From Desulfovibrio sp. TomC (GTDB taxonomy: Bacteria; Desulfobacterota; Desulfovibrionia; Desulfovibrionales; Desulfovibrionaceae), in contig NZ_JSEH01000016.1 of NCBI RefSeq assembly GCF_000801335.2, positions 62,001 to 126,000 of the forward strand: a stretch of DNA of 64,000 nucleotides. The letters are read 5' to 3'. Below, one piece after another: positions 7,784-17,022 of the stretch. Position numbers and translations under genes: made by a program. The notes under the pieces were generated by a model that saw only the letters and a list, made by a program, of their open reading frames with translations, did not search any database and was not told the origin of the DNA. Numbering within the stretch: the stretch's first letter is position 1; each line of letters opens with the position of its first letter.

Positions 7784-10429
7784 TCACTCCCCCGCCACGG
7801 CCGCCTTGACCTTGGCCAGGGCTTCGTCGATGCCGGCCGGGTTGGTGCCGCCGGCCTGGGCCATGTCGGGCCGGCCGCCGCCGGAACCGCCAACCGCCAC
7901 GGCCGCGTCCTTAATCAGCACCGGAGCCGTAAATCTGGCATGCAGGTCTTTGCTGACGGCAACGATCAGGCTGACCTTGCCGCCTTCCTGCTCGGCTGCG
8001 ATGGCGATGACGCCGGAGGGGAGCTTGCTGCGCAGATCGTCCATGGCTTCGCGCAGCGCCTTGACGCTTGGCGCGTCCACCCGGGCGCACAGCAGCGGCA
8101 CGCCATTGACCTCTTCCAGGCCGGCCATGAGGTCGCGGCCCTGGCCGGAGGCCAGCTTGGCGGCCAGCTGTTCCTTGTCCTTGCCAAGGGCCTTGATCTC
8201 GTCGAGGAGCTTTTTGACCCGCGCCGCCAGTTCGCCCGGCTTGGCCTTGACGGTTTTAAGCGTCTCGTCGAGTTCGCCGCGCATGGCCCGCACATGGTTG
8301 ATGGCATTGACGCCGGTGACGGCCTCGATGCGCCGGGTGCCGGCAGCCACGCCGGACTCGGATAAAATGTAGAAACTCCCGGCCTGTCCGGTGGCCTTGA
8401 TGTGCGTGCCGCCGCACAGTTCCATGGACACGCCCTGGACGTCGACCACGCGCACTTCGTCGCCGTATTTCTCGCCGAAAAGGGCGGTGGCCCCCTTGGC
8501 CCGGGCCGCCTCAATGCCAAGAACCTCGGTCACGACCGGGGCGTCGAGCAGGATGGCCGCGTTGACCTCGTCCTCCACCCGGGAGAGTTCCTCGGCGGTC
8601 ATGGCCGAAACATGGGAGAAGTCGAAGCGCAGCCGGTCGGGCGTCACCAGCGAACCGGCCTGATTGACGTGGCCGCCCAGCACGTTTTTAAGGGCCTTGT
8701 GGAGCAGATGGGTGCAGGTGTGGTTGCGGGCGCTGGCAGCGCGAACGGCCGCGTCCACGGCCAGCTCGGCTTCCTGGTCGAGCAGGATTTCGCCGGTTTT
8801 CACCTCGATATGGTGTGCCGTCAGCTCTGTGCCGGCCTTGATGGTGCCAAGCACGGCCACGTCGCCGGTCAGGGTCGTCACCTTGCCCACATCGCCGGCC
8901 TGACCGCCGGATTCGCCGTAAAAGGGGGTGACGGCGCAGACCATGTAGCCGGTTTCTCCGGCCACCAGGCGTTCGACCGCCAGCCCTTCGGCGGAAATAA
9001 GCGCATTGACCCGGCTGGCGGCGGTCAGCTGGTCATAGCCCACAAAGCGGGACTTCATGCCGGATTCCAGCAGCTCCAAAAAGAGCACGGCCGGATCGGT
9101 TTCGCCGGAACCCTTCCAGGCTTTTTTCGCCCGGGCCTTCTGCTCGGCCATGGAGGCCTTGTAGCCGTCCTCGTCGGCCGTGATGCCGCGCTTGCCGGCC
9201 ACGTCGTTGACGATGTCCAGCGGGAAGCCGTAGGTGTCGTAGAGCTTGAAGGCGAAGTCGCCGGTGATGACCGTCTCGCCGGCAGCGGTCATGCGGTCGA
9301 GTTCCTCGGCCAGGATGGCCAGACCCTTGTCCAGGGTCACACCGAAGCGCTCTTCTTCCTCGCGCACCACCCGCTCCATGAATTCGCGGCTGGCGACCAG
9401 TTCCGGGAAGGCCTCGCCCATGACGTCGACCACGACGCCGGCGGTTTTGTAGAGGAACGGATCAGACAGGCCGATGAGCTTCCCGAAGCGCAAGGCCCGG
9501 CGGATCAGCCGGCGAAGGACATAGCCCCGGCCCTCGTTGGAGGGCATGACGCCGTCGGCCAGGAGAAAGGCCACGGAGCGGCTGTGGTCGCCGATGACCC
9601 GCAGGGCGGTGTCGTGCTCGTCGTTGTCGCCGTAGGTCACGCCCGCGATGGTGGCGGCGGAGGCGATGATGGCCTGGAAAAGATCGATGTCGAAATTGGA
9701 ATGCACGCCCTGGACCACGGCGGCAATGCGCTCCAGGCCCATGCCGGTGTCGATGCTCGGACGCGGCAGGGACACGCGGTTGCCCGGCTCGATCTGGTCG
9801 TACTGCATGAAGACGAGGTTCCAGATTTCGAGATAGCGGTCGCAGTCGCACTTGCCGATGCCGCAGTTCGGGCCGCAGCCCACTTCCTCGCCCCGGTCGT
9901 ACATGATCTCGGAGCAGGGACCGCAGGGGCCGGTGTCGCCCATGGACCAGAAATTGTCCTTGTCGCCCAGGCGGAAGATGCGGTCGTCGGAGAGGCCCGC
10001 GATCTTTTTCCACAGCCCGTGGGCCTCGTCGTCGTCGAGGTAGACCGTGGCGTAGAGGCGGGATTTGTCCAGGCCGATGACCTCGGTCAAAAATTCCCAG
10101 GCGAAGGTGATGGCGTCTTCTTTGAAGTAGTCGCCAAAGGAGAAGTTGCCGAGCATCTCAAAAAACGTGTGATGGCGGGCGGTGCGGCCGACGTTTTCCA
10201 GGTCGTTGTGCTTGCCGCCGACGCGCAGGCATTTCTGCGAGGTGGTGGCGCGCACGTACCCGGGCTTGTCCTGGCCGAGAAAGACCTTCTTGAACTGGAC
10301 CATACCGGCGTTGGTGAAAAGAAGCGTCGGGTCTTCGCGCGGCACCAGCGGCGACGACGCCACCACCTGATGTCCCTTGGACGCGAAAAATTCCAGAAAC
10401 TTGGCGCGAATCTCGGTAGCCGTCATCAT
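7784..10429 (-). CDS. alaS: alanyl-tRNA synthetase
   Basis: Charges tRNA-Ala; 881 residues, normal for the bacterial enzyme. The start is taken at the first of two adjacent ATGs (10429) because GGAGG lies 10 bases upstream. The aminoacylation core opens with [15 protein letters not shown] and includes motif [20 protein letters not shown] and [20 protein letters not shown]. The editing domain has HxxxH in [11 protein letters not shown] and CxxxH in [10 protein letters not shown]. The C-terminal C-Ala domain ends with [15 protein letters not shown], close to the family [15 protein letters not shown]. It is monocistronic, with a dispersed hairpin element directly behind the stop. Confidence 0.98.
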   Translation of the reverse strand: MMTATEIRAKFLEFFASKGHQVVASSPLVPREDPTLLFTNAGMVQFKKVFLGQDKPGYVRATTSQKCLRVGGKHNDLENVGRTARHHTFFEMLGNFSFGDYFKEDAITFAWEFLTEVIGLDKSRLYATVYLDDDEAHGLWKKIAGLSDDRIFRLGDKDNFWSMGDTGPCGPCSEIMYDRGEEVGCGPNCGIGKCDCDRYLEIWNLVFMQYDQIEPGNRVSLPRPSIDTGMGLERIAAVVQGVHSNFDIDLFQAIIASAATIAGVTYGDNDEHDTALRVIGDHSRSVAFLLADGVMPSNEGRGYVLRRLIRRALRFGKLIGLSDPFLYKTAGVVVDVMGEAFPELVASREFMERVVREEEERFGVTLDKGLAILAEELDRMTAAGETVITGDFAFKLYDTYGFPLDIVNDVAGKRGITADEDGYKASMAEQKARAKKAWKGSGETDPAVLFLELLESGMKSRFVGYDQLTAASRVNALISAEGLAVERLVAGETGYMVCAVTPFYGESGGQAGDVGKVTTLTGDVAVLGTIKAGTELTAHHIEVKTGEILLDQEAELAVDAAVRAASARNHTCTHLLHKALKNVLGGHVNQAGSLVTPDRLRFDFSHVSAMTAEELSRVEDEVNAAILLDAPVVTEVLGIEAARAKGATALFGEKYGDEVRVVDVQGVSMELCGGTHIKATGQAGSFYILSESGVAAGTRRIEAVTGVNAINHVRAMRGELDETLKTVKAKPGELAARVKKLLDEIKALGKDKEQLAAKLASGQGRDLMAGLEEVNGVPLLCARVDAPSVKALREAMDDLRSKLPSGVIAIAAEQEGGKVSLIVAVSKDLHARFTAPVLIKDAAVAVGGSGGGRPDMAQAGGTNPAGIDEALAKVKAAVAGE

Positions 10430-10514
10430 TGTTTTTATGCCTCCGCATGGGGATGGAAGATCAAAGGAATCACATCCCCCGCATCTTCCTCGAAAAGTAA
10501 AGACGAAGAGCCAG

Positions 10515-10590
10515 GAGGGGCGTTGCCCCTCCCGGACCCTCCCCATCGGGGGGGATCATCCCCCCCGAACCCCCTGTACGGGGTGGGGTG
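10515..10590. repeat. dispersed hairpin element, diverged copy C2
   Basis: Upstream of alaS the sequence holds AGGGGCGTTGCCCCT, GGACCC, a GGGGGGATCATCCCCCC hairpin and a CCCC...GGGG pair (CCCCTGTACGGGG). These are the modules of the dispersed family in a rearranged order, so orientation is uncertain. Between this copy and copy C1 (10591-10762) there is no gene; a GTGGGGTCCGGGGCAACGCC stretch resembles the accessory hairpin seen near glgB. Confidence 0.55.
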
Positions 10591-10762
10591 TAAATTTCAT
10601 ACGCTGCCCGCTCAGTTGGCGGGAGCAGTCTGTTCAATAAAGCGCCCGTGGTCTTGCCGTAGCTCTCTGCCAGCAGCACGCCCCCCCAATGTGGGGTCCG
10701 GGGCAACGCCCTGGCCGCCAAAACAACGGGGGGTCTCGTCAGACGTACGCTCCGCTTGCCCC

Positions 10763-10864
10763 GGACCACAGCCGACCGGATTGCCAGTCAACTCCAAAAA
10801 ACCCTTTAAAAATTCTCCCCTTTGCAGGGGTCCGGGGGGATCATCCCCCCGGCCGCCGGAGGCA
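10763..10864 (-). repeat. dispersed hairpin element, copy C1
   Basis: A full-length copy on the minus strand about 20 bases behind the recA stop. In order it has GCCTCCGGCGGCC, a GGGGGGATGATCCCCCC hairpin, GGACCCCTGCA, a T/A-rich centre ending AAAGGGTTTTTT, GACTGGCAATCCGGTCGGC and TGTGG. The last block is shared with copies F (near rdgB) and H (before the GTPase gene). Confidence 0.75.
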
Positions 10865-10884
10865 CTCTTCCTCCTGCCGCTCAC

Positions 10885-11961
10885 CTACATGCCGTCTTCT
10901 TCTTCCATCACTTCGGGCGTTTCAGGGGTGGGCGGCGGTGTGTATTCGGCAAAACCCAGGTGTTCGCGCAGCTTGCCTTCGATCTGGTCGCGGATGTCGG
11001 TATGTTCCTGCAAAAAGGCCCGGACATTGTCGCGGCCCTGGCCCAGGCGTTCGGAACCATAGGCGAACCAGGAGCCGGACTTGTCCACGATGCCGGCTTC
11101 GATGCCCATGTCGATGAGTTCGCCTTCGCGGGACACGCCCGTGCCGTAGAGGATGTCGAACAGGGCCTCGCGGAACGGCGGGGCGCACTTGTTCTTGACC
11201 ACCTTGACCCGGCAGCGGCTGCCGTAGGTCTCTTCCTTGTCCTTAAGGGTCTGGATGCGGCGGATGTCCAGGCGGATGCTGGCGTAAAATTTGAGGGCAT
11301 TGCCGCCGGTGGTGGTTTCCGGGCTGCCGTAGCCGGTCATGCCGATCTTCATGCGGATCTGGTTGATGAAAATCACCGACGTATTGGATTTGTGAATGGT
11401 GCCGGTGAGCTTGCGCATGGCGTGGGACATGAGCCGGGCCTGGCCGCCGACTTGCGTTTCGCCCATTTCGCCTTCGAGTTCGGCCTGGGGAATAAGAGCG
11501 GCCACGGAGTCGATGACCACCACGTCCACGGCGTTGGAGCGCACCAGCAGATCGGCAATGTCCAGGGCCTGCTCGCCGTAGTCGGGCTGGGAAATAAGCA
11601 GTTCCGGGGTGTTGACGCCAAGCCGCCGGGCGTAGTTGACGTCCAGGGCGTGTTCGGCGTCAATAAACGCGGCCGTGCCGCCGAGCTTTTGGGATTCGGC
11701 AATGATGTGCAGGGCCAGCGTGGTCTTGCCCGAGGATTCCGGGCCGTAAATTTCCGTGATGCGGCCCTTGGGGATGCCGCCGATGCCCAGGGCCAGATCG
11801 AGGCCGATGGAGCCGGTGGGAATGGACGGAATTTTTACGTGGGCCGAATCTTCCATACGCATGACCGCGCCCGCCCCGTGCTTGCGTTCGATGGTGGTCA
11901 GCGCGGTGGCGAGGGCTTCGTTGCGGAAATCTTCGGGGCTTAACGCGGGCTTACGGGCCAT
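10885..11961 (-). CDS. recA: recombinase RecA
   Basis: ATP-dependent strand-exchange protein and SOS co-protease; 358 residues. The start [18 protein letters not shown] at 11961 is preceded by AGGAG 9 bases upstream, so the open upstream frame is excluded. Visible motifs: Walker [10 protein letters not shown] near residue 75, [20 protein letters not shown] (Walker B and loop L1), [20 protein letters not shown] (loop L2, DNA binding), and [14 protein letters not shown]. The C-terminus ends in an acidic tail (EVMEEEDGM), as in most RecA proteins. No RecX gene follows; the next gene downstream on this strand is alaS. No convincing LexA box was recognised upstream. Confidence 0.98.
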   Translation of the reverse strand: MARKPALSPEDFRNEALATALTTIERKHGAGAVMRMEDSAHVKIPSIPTGSIGLDLALGIGGIPKGRITEIYGPESSGKTTLALHIIAESQKLGGTAAFIDAEHALDVNYARRLGVNTPELLISQPDYGEQALDIADLLVRSNAVDVVVIDSVAALIPQAELEGEMGETQVGGQARLMSHAMRKLTGTIHKSNTSVIFINQIRMKIGMTGYGSPETTTGGNALKFYASIRLDIRRIQTLKDKEETYGSRCRVKVVKNKCAPPFREALFDILYGTGVSREGELIDMGIEAGIVDKSGSWFAYGSERLGQGRDNVRAFLQEHTDIRDQIEGKLREHLGFAEYTPPPTPETPEVMEEEDGM

Positions 11962-12160
11962 ATCGCCATGCTCCTGGCGTTGATTGTTGGGGCGCAAAGG
12001 AGAGCACTTAGCAAAAAGCCTGCCGCCCGGCAACTTCGACGACGCCAGGGGCCGGCGGCGACAGCGACCTGCTCAGCCGGCCCGACACCCTTTGGGCAAC
12101 GCCATCCTGCCGCCGTCTCAGGAGAAATCTGGACGGCGGCCAATAGGGCGAACGATGGGC

Positions 12161-12466
12161 TCAGGACGGAAGACGACGAGGGGCGGGATGGGCGGACAGA
12201 TGGGGGGCGGGCTGATGGTGACGGGACAGCCGGCGGGAGGCTGGTTTTTTCTCTGCCTTGTAAATGGGCAACCGCTTCTTTTCCCAGTTCAAAGCATCAA
12301 GGCCGGTGTGAAAGGCCGCCAGGCAACGCTGGAGCCGGCCGAACACCGACTCGATGTCTCCAAGCACCTGTTGAAAATTGGCGAGGCTTTCCTCCTGGGC
12401 GTCGAGCTTGGCCCGCAGGGCCTTGATCGCAGCGGCCGAAGCGGCCGGGGGCATATGCTCTAACAT
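12161..12466 (-). CDS. small coiled-coil hypothetical protein
   Basis: A 101-residue protein starting at ATG 12466 behind GGGAG with an 8-base spacer. The N-terminal part (SAAAIKALRAKLDAQEESLA, then NFQQVLGDIESVFGRLQRCL) is predicted by eye to be an amphipathic helix or coiled coil. The C-terminal third is basic and rich in His, Pro and Arg and looks disordered. No known family is recognised. It lies divergent from the PP-loop gene at 12682 and behind recA on the same strand but far from it. The intergenic stretch 12467-12681 shows no further gene. Confidence 0.55.
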   Translation of the reverse strand: MLEHMPPAASAAAIKALRAKLDAQEESLANFQQVLGDIESVFGRLQRCLAAFHTGLDALNWEKKRLPIYKAEKKPASRRLSRHHQPAPHLSAHPAPRRLPS

Positions 12467-12681
12467 GGCGCTGTCTCCCGCAGGCCGGAGGGGCCGGACC
12501 TGCCCGTTTCCCGGCCGCAGGGGGCTGCGGTCCGGGCCGTAAGCAGATAGACGGTCCATGTTGTGCACGGGTGACAAAACCGGGACCATGCGGTGAATTC
12601 GCTGCGCCGGAAAGGCAGCCCCACGCCCCGGCCCGGCGATTGCCCCTTGCCACGGCGGCCGGGAGGCTTTAGCTACGCCGC

Positions 12682-13748
12682 ATGAAATCATACCACGCCC
12701 TGGCCCTTTTTTCCGGGGGCCTCGACAGCATATTGGCCGCCAAGACCATCGCCGCTCAGGGACTTCGCGTCCTGGGCCTGCATTTCGTCAGCCCCTTTTT
12801 CGGCAAACCGCACAAAATCGAGCACTGGAAGGCCATTTACGGCCTGGACATCATCCCGGTGGACGTGTCCGAGGCCTACGTCAACATGCTCTCGGCCGGC
12901 CCGGACCACGGCCTGGGCAAGTCCTTGAATCCCTGCATCGATTGCAAGATCCTCATGCTGCGCCACGCCAAGGAACTGCTCGCCACCTACGGTGCGACCT
13001 TTCTCATTTCCGGCGAGGTGGTGGGCCAGCGGCCCATGTCCCAGCGGGTGGACGCCCTGAACATCATCATCCGCGACTCCGACACCAAGGGCATTTTGCT
13101 GCGGCCGCTGTGCGCCAAGCGGCTGGCCGAGACCGAGCCGGAGACCTCGGGGTTGGTTGACCGGGAAAAGCTCTTCGGCATGAACGGCCGGGGCCGCAAG
13201 GACCAGATGGATCTGGCCGAGGTCTATGGCTTGAAGGAAATCCCCACGCCGGCCGGGGGTGTCTCCTGACCGAACAGGCCTCGGCCCGGCGCTTCCTGCC
13301 GCTTTTCATGCACAGTAAAGCCCCCCGGCCGGCGGATTTCGAACTGGCCAATATCGGCCGGCAGTACTGGGCCGGGGGACATTGGCTGGCCATTGGCCGC
13401 AACCGGGCCGACAACGACGCCCTGGAAGCCCTGGTCGGCCCGGAGGATATGCTTTTTAAGGTGCGCGACCTGCCCGGTCCGCTCGCGTTGGCCAGACGCC
13501 TGCCCGGCGTGGACTGGGACGACGCGGCCGTTATCGACGCGGCCGCGTTCATGGCCTCGTTTAACCCCAAAGCCAAGGCCATTGCCGGGCCGGCGCGGGT
13601 GGACGTGGCCGGCTGGTCCCGGGGATCGGTGATCATCACCCCCGCGCGCCAGACGACCCTGCCCTGGGCCGAGCCGACCTGGGAGGAAGTGGTGGAGAGG
13701 AAACGGGAGCGATTCAAGGTCTGCGGCGACGGGCGCGGCGCGCAGTAA
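12682..13748 (+). pseudogene. PP-loop ATPase with C-terminal NFACT-R-like domain (ThiI/MnmA-like), interrupted by a frameshift
   Basis: The first part (12682-13269) is a PP-loop nucleotide-binding domain: LFSGGLDSILAA at residues 9-20, a Cys pair in NPCIDCK, and FLISGEVVGQRPMSQR, as in tRNA-thiolating sulfurtransferase-like proteins. It ends prematurely with IPTPAGGVS and a TGA. The following bases in another frame read CLLTEQASARRFLPLFMHSK, the expected continuation, through ELANIGRQYW and HWLAIGRNRADNDALE (NFACT-R-like, seen in the ThiI-like C-terminal family) to 13748. The shift falls at a run of five G (13255-13259); one extra G restores one frame of about 355 codons. It may be mutation, sequencing error or, less likely, programmed slippage. 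Confidence 0.8.
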
Positions 13749-13878
13749 ACGGCCGGCGTCGCTCCGGGGCATGCCGCCGGCCATGCCGGCCCATCCGCTT
13801 GCAGCCTACCCGGCGTCCTTCGCCTGCCACCGCCTGCCTGCACGCCCTCGAAGGGGCGGGGCGTCTCACTTGGGCTGC

Positions 13879-13950
13879 CATCCCCCTAGCCGGGGGCCGG
13901 GGGGCTACCCTCCCCCCGGCGGGGTTCGGGGCAGCGCCCCGATTTTTCCT
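13879..13950 (-). repeat. dispersed hairpin element, copy D (diverged)
   Basis: On the minus strand, behind the HAD gene stop (13971), the sequence GGGGCGCTGCCCC is followed by GAACCCC, a CCGGGGGG...CCCCCCGG hairpin and GGCCCCCGG. This is the hairpin core of the dispersed family with lost or altered flanks. The rest of 13749-13970 holds no gene. Confidence 0.5.
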
Positions 13951-13970
13951 CCGCTCTTCTTCTCTCCCCC

Positions 13971-14630
13971 CTACGCCAGCAGGACCACCAACGCGGCCAC
14001 ATCGTCGGCCAGATAGTCCGGGTCGTGGCGGGCCAGTTCGGCCAGGGGAATGCGGCCGCTGGCCAGGGCGGCGGTGCGGACGCCGGCGGCCTTGCCCGTG
14101 GCCACGTCCATGGGATGGTCCCCGACCATGAGCGCCCGGGCGGGCGGCACGTCCAGACACGCCAGGGCGTCGAGGAGATGGCGGGGATCGGGTTTGACGT
14201 GGCGGGCGTCGTCGCGGGCCAGGATCACCCCGGCAAAGTCGGCGGCGTCGGGGAAAACGATGTCCACGGCGGCCCGGCAGTTGCGGGTGATGATGCCGAT
14301 CTTGATTCCGGACCGGGCCAGGGCGGCCAGGGCCGGACGGGTGGCGTCAAAGAGCCGGGCGGCGCGGGCGGCCTCGATCTCCTGGTCCATGATGGCCCGG
14401 GCGGCGAACAGCTCGAACCGGGCAGCGGCCTGGGGCGAATCCCGACCGATGGCCTCGGCCAGAAACCGGACATATTCCAGGGCCGGCAGGCCGTTTGGCG
14501 TGGGCACGTCGGGCAAAAAGCCAGCCGCCACGCGGCCCACCTGGGCCTTCATGGCCGTAAAATCGAGGACCAGTTCGGCCAGGGTGCCGTCGAAATCGAA
14601 TACGGCCGCATCAAACAGGGGCTTTTGCAT
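13971..14630 (-). CDS. HAD-superfamily hydrolase, phosphoglycolate-phosphatase-like
   Basis: A 219-residue haloacid-dehalogenase phosphatase. Motif I is FDAAVFDFDGTLAE near residue 11 (nucleophile Asp and DxD), motif II is IGIITRN, motif III is the Lys in RHVKPDPRHL, and motif IV is MVGDHPMDVATG. The cap between motifs I and II is helical, the subfamily I arrangement of Gph-like enzymes. The start MQKPLFD at 14630 leaves 140 bases to the divergent flavoprotein gene. Substrate is unknown; detoxification of phosphoglycolate or a general phosphomonoesterase role is possible. Confidence 0.88.
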   Translation of the reverse strand: MQKPLFDAAVFDFDGTLAELVLDFTAMKAQVGRVAAGFLPDVPTPNGLPALEYVRFLAEAIGRDSPQAAARFELFAARAIMDQEIEAARAARLFDATRPALAALARSGIKIGIITRNCRAAVDIVFPDAADFAGVILARDDARHVKPDPRHLLDALACLDVPPARALMVGDHPMDVATGKAAGVRTAALASGRIPLAELARHDPDYLADDVAALVVLLA

Positions 14631-14770
14631 CACGAATTGACCTTGCCGGCGGATTGCCCGACGGGCTTGTCGCAGGTATGATCCCCGGCTGTGTAGACGG
14701 GGCGACGCTCCATGGCAACCAACGGGCACGGCCCTTTGCCGCCGCAACCTCTAGCCGCGATACCCACCCC

Positions 14771-15943
14771 ATGATTGAAACCCACGATGCCGTCATTATC
14801 GGGGCCGGCCCGGCCGGGTCCACTGCCGCCCATGTGCTGGCCCGCAAGGGCGTACGCGTCCTGGTGCTGGACAAGGCCGAATTTCCCCGCGACAAGCTGT
14901 GCGCCGGGCTGCTCACCTGGAAGGCCGTGGACGTGCTGGAACGGGTCTACGGCGATACGGCCGAAGGCCTGCTCGCTTCCGGCGTGTTCAACGCCGCCCA
15001 GCCCGGCTACGCCATCCGCTTCCGGGACCGCATCATTGCCAGCGGCGAGACCCTCTATCCCTTCCATTTCACCAGCCGCCGGGTGTTTGACAAGCATCTG
15101 CTCGATCAAGCCGTGCGGGCCGGAGCCGACGTGCGTCTGGGCAGCCATGTCGCCTTTGTCGATCCCCTGGCCGGCGTGGTGCGCTTGGACGACGGCCGGG
15201 AATTTCGCGGCCGCTACGTCATCGGCTGCGACGGCGCGGCCAGTCTGGTGCGCCGGGCCTGCCCCTTTGACAGCGCCGCCTGGAAGGCCGGCATGGGCGG
15301 GGCCCTGGAATTTTCCCTGCCCCGCACCGATCCGCTTCTGGCCGGGGCCGTCCATCCCGACCTCTCGGCCGACCATCCCACGGTCTATGCCGGTTTTCTG
15401 CGGGCCGGCTATGGCTGGGTCTTCCCCCACGCCGACAGGCTCATCATCGGCATCGGCGGGCACAGCGCCCGGCATGGCCGGGAATTTCGGGCCAAACTCC
15501 GGGAATTCGTGGCCTTCCTCGGACTGCCGGAGCGACTGGCCGACGCAGCCAAAGGCCACGGACTGCCGTACGGCAACTACATCAAAACGCCCTGGCACGG
15601 CCGCACCCTGCTGGCCGGCGACGCGGCCGGGCTGGTCGAAACCCTTTTTGGCGAGGGCATCTATTACGCCCTGCACAGCGGCGAACTGGCCGGCGAGGCG
15701 GTCAGCGCCGCGCTGACCCGCAACGCCGATCCGGCCGCGGTCTACGGCCAGGGGCTTAACCGCGACATCCTGCCGGAACTCATCTGGTCGCACCGGCTGC
15801 GCCGGGTGCTCTACGCCAGCCAGTCCTGGGGCTTCCTGCCGCTTTTATGCTTTGTCCGATGCGGCGGCCGGCTCTTTGGCGAAATGGTCCACGGCCTGCG
15901 CTCCTACCGGCTGCTGCTGCCCCGGGCCAAAGGACCGGCCTGA
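14771..15943 (+). CDS. geranylgeranyl-reductase-family FAD-dependent oxidoreductase
   Basis: A flavoprotein of 390 residues. The Rossmann FAD-binding motif GAGPAGSTAA follows VIIGAG at residues 9-20, then VLVLDKAEFPRDKLCAGLLT, the typical KxxFPRxKxCGG region of geranylgeranyl reductases. The second FAD motif LLAGDAAGLVETLFGEGIYY occurs near residue 285. The family reduces isoprenoid chains, for example of menaquinone or archaeal-type lipids, or carries out related reductions. In a menaquinone-using sulfate reducer, isoprenoid-quinone reduction is a reasonable guess but not shown. The start MIETHDAVII was chosen as closest to the FAD motif; no strong ribosome binding site is seen. A lipoprotein gene follows 26 bases later. 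Confidence 0.88.
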   Translation: MIETHDAVIIGAGPAGSTAAHVLARKGVRVLVLDKAEFPRDKLCAGLLTWKAVDVLERVYGDTAEGLLASGVFNAAQPGYAIRFRDRIIASGETLYPFHFTSRRVFDKHLLDQAVRAGADVRLGSHVAFVDPLAGVVRLDDGREFRGRYVIGCDGAASLVRRACPFDSAAWKAGMGGALEFSLPRTDPLLAGAVHPDLSADHPTVYAGFLRAGYGWVFPHADRLIIGIGGHSARHGREFRAKLREFVAFLGLPERLADAAKGHGLPYGNYIKTPWHGRTLLAGDAAGLVETLFGEGIYYALHSGELAGEAVSAALTRNADPAAVYGQGLNRDILPELIWSHRLRRVLYASQSWGFLPLLCFVRCGGRLFGEMVHGLRSYRLLLPRAKGPA

Positions 15944-15969
15944 GCGGACACCCCCAACCCGGAGGGCGT

Positions 15970-16767
15970 ATGACGCGACACGCTGCTTTCCATGAGACCC
16001 TGCCCCGGCGCAGGGCGGACCGGACGCCGCTTGCGACCCTCCGGCGGCTGCTGGCCGTTGTCGCCTGCTGCCTGCTGGCGCTTGTGGCCGGGTGCGCCGC
16101 CAAGCCCAAACACGACGCCCCGGCCAAACCCACAGGGTTTGACTCGGCCGACGCCAAAAACATCCACGACTTCATGGAGCGCTATCCCGACATCGCCGCC
16201 AGCGGCGACGGCAAGGCCATGTTGCGTATTTTGACCGAAGACGCCCGCTACGTGCCGCTTCTCGGCAACGCCATCCGCCCGATCCGGGGCGGCGAACTCT
16301 CCAAACAATTACCTGCTGTCATCGCTGAGGAAAAGCGCATGGGCCTGCATCTGGCCTGGCGTGAACCCATGGACATCCAGGTCAAGGGCGAACGGGGCAG
16401 CGTGCGGGTGGTGGCCGATCTGACCTGGCGTCAGTCCGGGCAGGCCAGGCAGGCGGTCATGAGCTGTTATTTCGGGTTGGTGCGCGATGAAAACCTGCTG
16501 TGGAAAATCAAGGAATTTCACGGCGAACCCGTGGGACCGGATTTCCGGCTGCCAGCCAAAAATCCCAATCTCAAGCCGCTGCCGCCCCGCGAAGCCCCCC
16601 ATGGCCCCGCCAAAAAGCGCGTCATAAAGGGTGAGCCGCCAAAGCCGGCCCCAGCCGCCAAACCGGCCCCGGCTGCAGCGCCCGCACCGCAGCAACAACC
16701 CGAGGCCGCTCCGCCGTCAGACGGTTCGCTCGTGCCGACCAATGAGGCTCCCAGGCCGCTGTTTTAA
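15970..16767 (+). CDS. lipoprotein with NTF2/SnoaL-like domain and proline-rich tail
   Basis: A 265-residue lipoprotein. GGAGG lies just upstream of the ATG at 15970. After a basic start a hydrophobic segment ends with the lipobox LALVAGC around residue 43, so export and lipid attachment are expected. Residues about 65-180 resemble an NTF2/SnoaL-like fold (FMERYPDIAASGDGKAMLRI with a later YFGLVRDENLLWKIKEFHGE). The C-terminal 80 residues are Pro/Ala/Lys-rich and low complexity. The close spacing behind the flavoprotein gene suggests cotranscription. The function is unknown. Confidence 0.75.
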   Translation: MTRHAAFHETLPRRRADRTPLATLRRLLAVVACCLLALVAGCAAKPKHDAPAKPTGFDSADAKNIHDFMERYPDIAASGDGKAMLRILTEDARYVPLLGNAIRPIRGGELSKQLPAVIAEEKRMGLHLAWREPMDIQVKGERGSVRVVADLTWRQSGQARQAVMSCYFGLVRDENLLWKIKEFHGEPVGPDFRLPAKNPNLKPLPPREAPHGPAKKRVIKGEPPKPAPAAKPAPAAAPAPQQQPEAAPPSDGSLVPTNEAPRPLF

Positions 16768-17022
16768 CCCGTCGGGGCGGGGCGTTGTCCCCCCCAAAAT
16801 CCTCTGCTGCTGTCTGGCCCGGAAGCGCCTGGAGTCCTCCCGGTTCCGAAGACAACGCAGCTTCAAGGGATGCGTCCGCAAAGCAGTCAAGCCCGAGATC
16901 ATCCCGGCAACGCAACAAAGGGAACGAATGCATTGACGCCTCTCTGACGTTGCCGCTGACGGAAAAGAAGACAACCTTGCTTTCGCGCGCAATTCATGTG
17001 AGGCATACATACTGGATGGGAA

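Noticed and set aside
8402-11062. 886-codon plus-strand frame covering alaS and recA
   Set aside because: Overlaps two certain housekeeping genes antisense and has no recognisable domain.
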